Source of the DNA: Microbacteriaceae bacterium
GTDB taxonomy: Bacteria > Actinomycetota > Actinomycetes > Actinomycetales > Microbacteriaceae
Direction: 5' to 3'
Assembly (NCBI GenBank): GCA_025463615.1
Contig: JAODAU010000385.1
Location: forward strand, 1 to 8,444
DNA: 8,444 nt
Shown here piece after piece: positions 1 to 8,026 of this stretch. The translations under genes and the position numbers were made by a program. The notes beneath the pieces are model-generated. The model did no database searches. It worked only from the letters and a program-made list of their open reading frames with translations, and was not told the DNA's origin. Numbering within the stretch: position 1 is the first letter of the stretch; each line of letters opens with the position of its first letter.

Positions 1-161
1 AGGGTGGCGAGGATGCGCACCGCGGTCGTCTTGCCGGCACCGTTCGGGCCGAGGACGCCGAGAACCCGGCCCTCCTCGACCTCGAGGTCGATGCCGTCGA
101 GCGCCTTCGTCTTTCCGTAGTGCTTGATGAGGCCGTGGGCCTCGATGGCTTTTGTGGTCAT
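1..161 (-). CDS. ABC transporter ATP-binding protein, DrrA-like (N-terminal part only)
   Basis: Only the first 53 codons are present; the gene continues past the left edge. Read on the minus strand from ATG at 161, it starts [20 protein letters not shown] and has a perfect Walker A motif, GPNGAGKT, at residues 38-45, followed by TAVRILATL. The aromatic A-loop residue is probably Tyr15. The segment after the P-loop closely resembles the daunorubicin-resistance (DrrA) subfamily of exporter ATPases. Such proteins power a two-component exporter with a DrrB-type permease, which would lie outside the window. No Shine-Dalgarno sequence is visible before the ATG. The word CACACT ends 7 bases upstream of it, so a leaderless transcript is possible, but this is a poor -10 box. 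The ATPase assignment is secure. The substrate is unknown, and drug export is only one possibility. Confidence 0.93.
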   Translation of the reverse strand, partial: MTTKAIEAHGLIKHYGKTKALDGIDLEVEEGRVLGVLGPNGAGKTTAVRILAT

Positions 162-332
162 GAAACCAGTGTGGCGAGGGCCACTGTCGCGGCGCTGTCA
201 CCCGCTGTCAGCACTTGGTCAGCGTCGGATCGACTTGGCTGAGGCCTCTCTCAGGAAGGCCGAATTGCCGGGAAAAGGTCGAGCCGGACTCTCATACTGG
301 GGGCCGCACCACCGAAATGGAGAACGAGCACC
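162..332. promoter_or_regulatory. Divergent intergenic region with phased CTGTC direct repeats
   Basis: This region separates the leftward ABC gene from the rightward esterase gene and should hold both promoters. CGCTGTCA occurs twice as an exact direct repeat (193-200 and 203-210, a 10-bp step). A third CTGTC lies at 184-188, giving three copies on about one helical face. On the minus strand these read GACAG and lie 22-49 bases upstream of the ABC start codon, where an operator would be expected. No regulator gene is visible in the window. No RNA gene or small ORF is convincing here. Confidence 0.4.
293..298 (+). promoter_or_regulatory. Possible -10 box for the esterase/synthase pair
   Basis: CATACT matches the -10 consensus at five of six positions and would start transcription near 305, about 28 bases before the GTG start codon. 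No good -35 hexamer lies at normal spacing; TTGCCG at 265-270 is about 22 bp away. This is a weak call based on one hexamer. Confidence 0.3.
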
Positions 333-1616
333 GTGGTTTCATCGATCCTGGCACTGAGGCTGACCACGGGCATCGTTCCGCTGGTGGTGGGTGCGCTGGG
401 GGTCGTCGCGCTGGTGTGGCTGCTGGTCTCCCGGCGCTGGCGGCGCTGGCTGCCGATCGCGGCATCCGTGCTCGCGGCCGGGTTCATCGGGGGCCTCGTC
501 GTGTGCTGGGTGCTGGGCGACCTGCTCGACCTGTTCGGGGTGGACCTCTCGATCGCGAGCCGGGTGTGGTTCGCCGTGGGGGTGGCGGGCCTCTCGCTCG
601 CGGTGGCCCGGGCGATCTTCTCGGGGCGCCGCGCCATCCTGCCAGGGGCCGCCGCGGCGATCGTGCTGATGCTCGTGGGCGGCCTCGGCCTCAACGCCGA
701 CCTCGGCGAGTTCCCCACGGTGCGCAACGCGCTCGGCATCGGGCAGTACGGGACGCTGCAGCTGCCGGCGAAGTCCGCGGGCACCGCCCTCGCGAGCTGG
801 ACCGCACCCGCCGACCTGCCTCGGAACGGGCGGATCGGGTACGTCACGATCCCCGCCACCGCGTCGCGGTTCCACGCCCGCCGCGCGCTGGTGTACCTGC
901 CGCCGGCGGCGCTGGTGGCCGATCCGCCGCGGCTTCCCGTGCTCGTGATGCTCGCGGGCCAGCCCGGTGGGCCGTCCGACCTGTTCGTCAAGGGCGGCCT
1001 CGGCGGCACCCTGGATTCCTGGGCCCGCGCACACCACGGCCTCGCCCCGATCGTGGTGGTGCCCGACCAGCTCGGCGCCCCCTCCCGCAACCCGATGTGC
1101 GTCGACTCGGCGCTCGGCGATGCGGCGACGTACCTCACGAAGGACGTGCCCGCGTGGATCGCGGCGAACCTCACCGTGCTCCCGGGCCCGGCCCACACCG
1201 GCATCGGCGGATTCTCCGAGGGCGGCACCTGCTCGATCCAGCTCGGCGCGGCGCACCCCACGCTGTTCGGCACGATCGTGGACATCTCGGGCCAGGTCGC
1301 GCCGAAGAACGGCTCGACGCAGCAGACGATCAACCGCGGGTTCGCCGGGTCGAGGGCGGCGTACGAGCGGGCGATCCCGGCGAACATCCTCGCGGCGAAG
1401 GGGCCGTACGCCTCCACGTTCGCGGTGTTCGCCGCCGGGGAGGACGACCTGCGCTACGGGCCCGGCCTGCGCACCGTCGCGGCCGCGGCGAAGGCGGCGG
1501 GGATGACGTCGACGCTCGTCATCTCGCCCGGCACCGCCCACGACTGGCACACGGTGGCCTACGCGTTCGACCACGCCATCCCGCTCGTCGCCCGGCACTG
1601 GGGTCTCGATGGTTGA
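333..1616 (+). CDS. Membrane-anchored alpha/beta-hydrolase (esterase D family-like)
   Basis: This 427-residue protein has three to four predicted N-terminal membrane segments (about residues 11-32, 40-60, 77-95 and 100-119), then a hydrolase domain from about residue 165 to the end that probably faces outward. The nucleophile elbow is GFSEG at 293-297, with Ser295 as nucleophile. Candidate partners are Asp371 or Asp372 in GEDD and His403 in GTAHDW. The LVYLPPAAL and PVLVMLAGQPGG segments are typical of the PF00756-type esterase fold, which also includes mycolyltransferases. The start is GTG at 333, with GGAG at 319-322 ten bases upstream. The stop overlaps the next gene by 8 bp, so the two are almost certainly co-transcribed and translationally coupled. 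Its partner makes aminoacyl lipids, so removal of the amino acid from those lipids is an attractive role. This is inferred from context. The substrate cannot be read from the sequence. Confidence 0.85.
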   Translation: MVSSILALRLTTGIVPLVVGALGVVALVWLLVSRRWRRWLPIAASVLAAGFIGGLVVCWVLGDLLDLFGVDLSIASRVWFAVGVAGLSLAVARAIFSGRRAILPGAAAAIVLMLVGGLGLNADLGEFPTVRNALGIGQYGTLQLPAKSAGTALASWTAPADLPRNGRIGYVTIPATASRFHARRALVYLPPAALVADPPRLPVLVMLAGQPGGPSDLFVKGGLGGTLDSWARAHHGLAPIVVVPDQLGAPSRNPMCVDSALGDAATYLTKDVPAWIAANLTVLPGPAHTGIGGFSEGGTCSIQLGAAHPTLFGTIVDISGQVAPKNGSTQQTINRGFAGSRAAYERAIPANILAAKGPYASTFAVFAAGEDDLRYGPGLRTVAAAAKAAGMTSTLVISPGTAHDWHTVAYAFDHAIPLVARHWGLDG

Positions 1617-4059
1617 GCGGGCGCTGCGACGCAATCCGGTCACCCTCGCGGTGCTGCTGCTCGCGGTGGCGGGCGCCGTGGTGGGGCGCGGGTTCCGCGG
1701 GCCGGGGCCCGTCATCCGCTTCGCGCTCGGCACCGGGTACGAGCAGGTCGTCGACGCGCACCGCTGGTGGACGCCGATCACCTCGGTGTTCGTCACCGAC
1801 GGCGGCATCGAGCTGCCGGTCGTGCTCGTCGGGATCGTGCTCGTGATCGGTGCCGCCGAGCGACTGATGGGGCCGGCGCGCATCGCGCTCGCGTTCGTCG
1901 TGACCGCGGTGGCCGGCGCGGTCGTCGGCATCGTCGTGCAGCAGGTCGGGTACGTGTTCGGCGAGCTGTGGTCGCGTCGCGTGAGCGAGCTGGTCACCTT
2001 CGACCCCGAGACGGCGATCGCCGGCACGATCCTCACCGCGAGCGCGTTCGCGGGGCCGCTCTGGCGGCGGCGCATCCGGGTGCTCACGTTCGGCATCGCG
2101 GCCGTGTTCCTGCTCTACTCGGGGCAGCCCTCCGACCTGTACCGCATGATCGCCTGCCTCGCGGGGCTGGCGCTCGGCGTCGTGCTGTCGCCCGGCGAAG
2201 GCCCGCTGCACTGGCAGCGCAGCTCGCACCACGAGACGCGGGTGCTGCTCTCGGCCATCGTGGCGATCACCGCGATCGGGCCGTCCATCACCGTCTTCAG
2301 TCGCCTGCGCCTGGGCGCCCTCGCCCCGCTCGGCCTGCTGCTGACGGATGCCCGGCCCGGCGGCATCCCCACCGTCGACGAGTGCCACGCCGCCAGCATC
2401 ACGCGCAGCTGCCTGCACGACATGACCCTGGAGCGCATCAGCGGCGCGGGACCGGTGCTCGTCACCGTGCTGCCGATGCTGACCCTGCTGGTGGCCGCGC
2501 TCGGGATCCTGCTCGGGCGGCGGTTCGCGGCCATCCTCGCGATCGTCGTCAACGTTGCCCTCGCCGGTCTCGCGGCCTGGTTCTACGGCTTCCTGCCGGT
2601 CTCGGGGGAGCGCTGGGTGCTGCAGTTCCGCACCCCGCACTACTGGGAGGTGAGCCTCGCGCTCTCGGTGTCGGTGCTGCTGCCGCTGGCCATCTCGGTG
2701 CTGCTGTTCGCCAACCTCCGGCACGTGACGGTGCGGGCGTCGCGTGCCGCGATCCGCACGTACCTCGCCGCGATCGGCATCAGCTTCGTGGGGCTTTCGG
2801 CCTTCTACCTCGGCAGCGGGATGCTGGTGGCCGGCGGCTACCACCCCCGCGTCGGCTTCCTCGACCTCCTCGTCGACCTCCCCGAGGGGTTCGTGCCGAT
2901 CGGCTTCGTGCGCATCGAGCGGCTCGAGTTCCTTCCTACCGACCCGCTCACCTCCTTCGCCTACTACTGGATCGGGCCCATCTTCTGGCTCGTGGTCATC
3001 GCGGGTGCGCTCGTGGTCGTGCTCACCCGTGGGTCGCGTGCGTTCGCGGTGGGTCGCGCGCGCGTTCGCACCCTGCTGCGCCAGGGCGCCGGCTCGCTCT
3101 CCTACTGGTCGACCTGGGAGGGCAACGACTACTGGTTCTCCGCGGACGGCCGGGTCGCGGTCGCGTACCGGGTGATCGGGGGAGTGGCGATCACCTCGTC
3201 GGAGCCGATCGGGGAGCGGGAGGCATCCATCGCCGCGCTCGGCGACTTCGCCCGGTTCTGCGACGACAACGGCTGGACGCCGGTGTTCTACTCGATCCAC
3301 GAGGAGTGGCGCCAGGCGTGCGAGGCGCTCGGCTGGTCGTCGATGAACGTGGGCGACGAGACGGTGATCCTGCCGGGCGAGTGGCAGACCACGGGCAAGC
3401 GCTGGCAGGACGTGCGCTCGTCGATCAACCGCGCCGAGCGTGCCGGTGTGCACTCGGTGTGGACGTCCTATGGCGCGCTCTCGGCCTCGCACCTCATCCA
3501 GCTCGGCGAGATCTCGGAGGCGTGGGTGGCGCAGAAGGACCTGCCCGAGATGGGCTTCACCCTGGGCGGCGTCGACGAGCTGCGCGACCCCGACGTGATG
3601 CTCATGCTGGCCGTGGATGCCGAGGACCGGGTGCTCGGGATCACCAGTTGGCTGCCGGGCTGGCGCGACGGCCGCGTGGTGGGCTGGACCCTCGACTTCA
3701 TGCGGCGCACGCCGGACGGCATGAACGGCGTGATGGAGTTCCTCATCGCGCGCTGCGCCGAGCAGTTCCGGGCGCAGGGTATCGAGTGGATGAGTCTCTC
3801 GGCCGCGCCGCTGGCCTCGGGCGGGGCATCCACCCCGTCGCGGCTGCTCGGCTACATTGGCGCGCGCCTCGAGCCGGTCTACGGATTCCGCTCCCTGTTC
3901 ACCTTCAAGCGCAAGTTCGATCCGCAGCTGCTGCCGCTCTCGATGGCGTATCCGGACCCGCTCGCCCTGCCCGCGATCGGCGTCGCGCTGGCGCGGGCCT
4001 ACGTGCCGTCGCTGTCGGTGCGGCAGAGCATCCGCTTCGTCCGGAGCCTGGGGCAGTGA
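1609..4059 (+). CDS. MprF-like aminoacyl-lipid synthase with rhomboid-like membrane domain
   Basis: This 816-residue membrane protein has three parts. Residues 1-195 form about six hydrophobic segments arranged like a rhomboid domain: HRWWTPITSVF at 51-61, AERLMG at 83-88 and LAGLALG at 184-190. Residues 211-473 add about six more segments. Residues 490-775 form the cytosolic DUF2156 / LPG_synthase_C catalytic domain. Characteristic motifs there are KRWQDVRSSINRAERAG (597-613), LPEMGFTLGG (645-654), TLDFMRRTPDGMNGVMEFLI (694-713) and YGFRSLFTFKRKF (758-770). Family members move an amino acid from aminoacyl-tRNA onto phosphatidylglycerol or a related lipid. This lowers negative surface charge and can protect against cationic peptides. 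The amino acid used (Lys, Ala, Arg or other) cannot be told from sequence. ATG at 1609 overlaps the esterase gene by 8 bp. The rhomboid catalytic Ser and His positions appear to hold Thr135 and Arg179, so proteolysis is unlikely. Whether the membrane part flips lipids is unknown. Confidence 0.88.
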   Translation: MVERALRRNPVTLAVLLLAVAGAVVGRGFRGPGPVIRFALGTGYEQVVDAHRWWTPITSVFVTDGGIELPVVLVGIVLVIGAAERLMGPARIALAFVVTAVAGAVVGIVVQQVGYVFGELWSRRVSELVTFDPETAIAGTILTASAFAGPLWRRRIRVLTFGIAAVFLLYSGQPSDLYRMIACLAGLALGVVLSPGEGPLHWQRSSHHETRVLLSAIVAITAIGPSITVFSRLRLGALAPLGLLLTDARPGGIPTVDECHAASITRSCLHDMTLERISGAGPVLVTVLPMLTLLVAALGILLGRRFAAILAIVVNVALAGLAAWFYGFLPVSGERWVLQFRTPHYWEVSLALSVSVLLPLAISVLLFANLRHVTVRASRAAIRTYLAAIGISFVGLSAFYLGSGMLVAGGYHPRVGFLDLLVDLPEGFVPIGFVRIERLEFLPTDPLTSFAYYWIGPIFWLVVIAGALVVVLTRGSRAFAVGRARVRTLLRQGAGSLSYWSTWEGNDYWFSADGRVAVAYRVIGGVAITSSEPIGEREASIAALGDFARFCDDNGWTPVFYSIHEEWRQACEALGWSSMNVGDETVILPGEWQTTGKRWQDVRSSINRAERAGVHSVWTSYGALSASHLIQLGEISEAWVAQKDLPEMGFTLGGVDELRDPDVMLMLAVDAEDRVLGITSWLPGWRDGRVVGWTLDFMRRTPDGMNGVMEFLIARCAEQFRAQGIEWMSLSAAPLASGGASTPSRLLGYIGARLEPVYGFRSLFTFKRKFDPQLLPLSMAYPDPLALPAIGVALARAYVPSLSVRQSIRFVRSLGQ

Positions 4060-4065
4060 GCGTGC

Positions 4066-4071
4066 TACCCT
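4066..4071 (+). promoter_or_regulatory. Extended -10 box of the leuA leader
   Basis: TACCCT fits TANNNT and is directly preceded by TGC (4063-4065), an extended -10 arrangement that can replace a -35 element; none is recognisable. With the last T at -7, transcription would start at 4078, exactly on a GTG codon. It lies just after the stop codon of the synthase gene, so leuA would have its own promoter. Confidence 0.55.
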
Positions 4072-4077
4072 GAAAGT

Positions 4078-5965
<1,888 letters not shown>

Positions 5966-5967
5966 GA

Positions 5968-6669
5968 ATGGGCGTCCCCAGCGACCTGAGCGGGCCGCCG
6001 AGCCGCGACACCGCGGTTCCACGGTCGCTCGGGTTCCTGGGGGACGCCGTTCCGGTCTGGCTCAACTCGCTGGGTGGCCTGACCTTCTCGGGCACGCTGG
6101 CGGGCGAGCGCGTCTTCGCCAAGTGGTCGCCCGACGGCTTCGCCGACGAGATCGCACGCCTCGAGTGGGCGGTGCGGTACACGCCGGTGCCCGAGGTGCT
6201 CTCGTTCGGCGACGACTTCCTGGTCACGCGGGCGCTGCCGGGGGAGAGCGCGGTCGGGGAGCGGTGGTCGGCGCATCCTGAGGCCGCCGTCACCGCCCTC
6301 GGCGCCGGACTGCGCGCCTTCCACGACGCGCTGCCCGTGGCCGACTGCCCGTTCGACTGGTCGGTCGAGTCCCGCGTCGCGCGCGCCGGGGTGGCGCCGG
6401 TGGATGCCCCGCCGATCGACGTGCTCGTCGTCTGCCACGGCGACGCCTGCGCGCCGAACACGCTGGTCGCCGACGACGGCGGCTGGTCGGCGCACGTCGA
6501 CCTCGGCTCGCTGGGTGTCGCCGATCGCTGGGCCGACATCGCGGTCGGCGCCATGAGCACCGAGTGGAACTACGGTCCGGGCTGGACCGACACCTACCTG
6601 CGGGCCTACGGCATAGCCCCGGATCCCGCGCGCATGAGCTTCTACCAGGACCTCTGGAACCGCACCTGA
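5968..6669 (+). CDS. APH(3')-like phosphotransferase, short form
   Basis: This 233-residue protein has an aminoglycoside 3'-phosphotransferase-type kinase fold. The predicted nucleotide-binding lysine is Lys52 in VFAKW, with Glu61 as its likely partner. The catalytic loop is HGDACAPN at 157-164 (Asp159 as base, Asn164 for metal). The metal-binding DxG region is VDLGSLGVADRWADIA at 177-192. The tail, YGIAPDPARMSFY (214-226), also matches the APH(3') pattern. All core catalytic residues are present. The segment between about residues 138 and 155 is roughly 24 residues shorter than in APH(3')-IIa, and in that family this region helps bind the drug. Aminoglycoside phosphorylation is therefore possible but unproven, and another small-molecule substrate is equally likely. 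ATG at 5968 lies 2 bp after the leuA stop with no clear ribosome binding site, suggesting translational coupling. No functional link to leucine synthesis is apparent. Confidence 0.87.
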   Translation: MGVPSDLSGPPSRDTAVPRSLGFLGDAVPVWLNSLGGLTFSGTLAGERVFAKWSPDGFADEIARLEWAVRYTPVPEVLSFGDDFLVTRALPGESAVGERWSAHPEAAVTALGAGLRAFHDALPVADCPFDWSVESRVARAGVAPVDAPPIDVLVVCHGDACAPNTLVADDGGWSAHVDLGSLGVADRWADIAVGAMSTEWNYGPGWTDTYLRAYGIAPDPARMSFYQDLWNRT

Positions 6670-6706
6670 CCCGCCCCGCCCACCCACGTCGCCCCTCCCT
6701 CCCAAC
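6670..6706 (+). terminator. C-rich, G-poor stretch, possible Rho entry region
   Basis: Directly after the kinase stop codon, the 37 bases contain about 26 C but only 4 G, in DNA where C and G are otherwise balanced. Long C-rich, G-poor RNA is typical of Rho utilisation sites. No hairpin followed by T residues is present here. The call rests on composition and position only. Confidence 0.35.
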
Positions 6707-6798
6707 GGAAATTCAGGAGTCTGGACGACGCGCGAAGGTCGAGCTCCCGCCGATCCGGGGATGCCGCGGAAACGCCCAGACCGAACTCCTGAATTTCC
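6707..6798. repeat. 14-bp perfect inverted repeat bracketing 64 bp
   Basis: GGAAATTCAGGAGT (6707-6720) is exactly repeated in inverse orientation as ACTCCTGAATTTCC (6785-6798). Inside, TCTGG (6720-6724) can also pair with CCAGA (6777-6781) if a few bases bulge. The arms are AT-richer than their surroundings. The 92-bp unit lies wholly between two transcription units. It could be a dispersed palindromic (REP/MITE-like) element, an operator pair or a long-stemmed RNA. No T-run follows either arm, so it does not look like a simple intrinsic terminator, and no flanking target-site duplication is obvious. Confidence 0.7.
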
Positions 6799-6852
6799 AA
6801 AGGGTGCAGGTCGCTTCCGGCAGGGCGGCGTGGAGGCCGGGCCGGGCTTGGG

Positions 6853-6858
6853 TAGCCT
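6853..6858 (+). promoter_or_regulatory. -10 box of alr, leaderless transcript likely
   Basis: TAGCCT fits the actinobacterial TANNNT -10 box and ends 7 bases before the ATG at 6866. This places the transcript start at about 6865-6866. No Shine-Dalgarno sequence precedes the ATG, which agrees with a leaderless mRNA. No clear -35 hexamer is seen. Confidence 0.55.
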
Positions 6859-6865
6859 TGGGTGC

Positions 6866-8026
6866 ATGACACCGGCGGACTCGACTGGAGCCCCCACGCC
6901 CGAACTGGCCACCCGCATCGTCGACCTCGCGGCGATCGCGCGCAACATCGGGCGCCTGCGCAGCCGCACGGGCAAGGACGTGATGGCTGTCGTGAAGGCC
7001 GACGGCTTCGGCCACGGCATGGTCGAGAGCGCCCTGACCGCCCTGGATGCCGGGGCCACCTGGCTCGGCGTCGCCACCGTCGACGAGGCGCTCGCCCTCC
7101 GCTCCGCCGGGGTCGACGCGCCCGTGCTCTGCTGGCTCGCCGACCCGTGGACCCGCCTCGAGGCGGCGGTCGCGGCCGGCGTCACGATCTCCTGCGCCAA
7201 CGTCGAGACGCTCGCCGCCGTGACGGATGCCGCCCGCGCGACCGGCCGCCCGGCGCTCGTGCACCTCGAACTCGACACGGGCATGTCGCGCGGCGGCGCC
7301 CACGTCTCCACCTGGGACGAGCTCTGCGGGGCCGCGGCGACCGCGGAGGGTGCGGGCGACATTCGCGTCACCGGCGTCTGGTCGCACCTCGCCCTCGCCG
7401 CCGACCCCGATCCGCTCTCCACCGAGAGCCAGCGCCTCGCCTTCGAGAGCGGCGTCGCGCGCGCCCGTGAACTCGGGCTCGCGCCCGAACAGCTGCACCT
7501 CGCCAATTCCGCCGCGGCCCTCGAGCACGACACCACCTGGTTCGACGTGGTGCGCTGCGGCGCGTCCGTCTACGGAATCGAGACGGTGCGCGGCCGCACC
7601 CACGGCCTCGAGCCCGCGATGCGCGTCGTCTCGCGCGTGGCGCAGTTGCGCCGGGTCGTCTCCGGCACCGGCGTCAGCTACAACCACGCCTTCGTCACCG
7701 ACGCGGAGACCACGCTCGCGCTGGTGCCCGTCGGGTACGGCGACGGGGTGCCGCGGGGGCTTTCGCACGGCGGCTCGGTGGTGATCGGCGGGCTGCGGCA
7801 TCCGATCGTCGGGGCCATCTCGATGGACCAGCTCGTGGTCGACGTGGGCGACGCGCCCATCGCACTGGGCGACGAGGTCGTGCTGCTCGGCACGCCCGCG
7901 GACGGCGAGCCGGATGCCCAGGAATGGGCGGACGTGACCGGTACGATCGCCCATGAGATCCTCACCGGTCTCGGCGGCCGCATGAGCAGGCGGCACATCA
8001 ACGCACCGAAACAGGAGTCCTCGTGA
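6866..8026 (+). CDS. alr: Alanine racemase
   Basis: This 386-residue PLP enzyme interconverts L- and D-alanine, supplying D-alanine for peptidoglycan in the cytoplasm. The N-terminal barrel has the PLP lysine Lys44 in AVVKADGFGHG. HLELDTGMSRGG lies at 133-144, and WSHLALAADPD follows from about 172. VRCGASVYGIE from about 229 includes the Arg expected to contact the PLP ring nitrogen. The C-terminal domain carries the second catalytic base, about Tyr272 in GVSYNHAF, and the substrate-site SMDQ motif near 319-322. The start at 6866 is preferred over an in-frame ATG at 6761: homology begins after 6866, a -10 box lies just upstream, and the earlier start would lie inside the inverted repeat. The Lys that is carbamylated in the Geobacillus enzyme appears to be Glu135 here. 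The stop overlaps the start of ddl, indicating an operon. Confidence 0.96.
   Translation: MTPADSTGAPTPELATRIVDLAAIARNIGRLRSRTGKDVMAVVKADGFGHGMVESALTALDAGATWLGVATVDEALALRSAGVDAPVLCWLADPWTRLEAAVAAGVTISCANVETLAAVTDAARATGRPALVHLELDTGMSRGGAHVSTWDELCGAAATAEGAGDIRVTGVWSHLALAADPDPLSTESQRLAFESGVARARELGLAPEQLHLANSAAALEHDTTWFDVVRCGASVYGIETVRGRTHGLEPAMRVVSRVAQLRRVVSGTGVSYNHAFVTDAETTLALVPVGYGDGVPRGLSHGGSVVIGGLRHPIVGAISMDQLVVDVGDAPIALGDEVVLLGTPADGEPDAQEWADVTGTIAHEILTGLGGRMSRRHINAPKQESS

Noticed and set aside
339..2096. Long minus-strand reading frames opposite the esterase, synthase, leuA and kinase genes
   Set aside because: They are Arg/Gly/His-rich shadow frames caused by high GC. They show no domain motif, and the plus-strand proteins are clearly the coding ones.
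1609..2193. Active rhomboid protease domain
   Set aside because: The usual catalytic Ser and His positions appear to be Thr135 and Arg179, and no alternative GxSG motif is present in the domain.
6761..6865. Upstream extension of alr from ATG at 6761
   Set aside because: The extra 35 residues would be encoded inside the inverted repeat and promoter, resemble no racemase sequence, and lie upstream of a well-placed -10 box.
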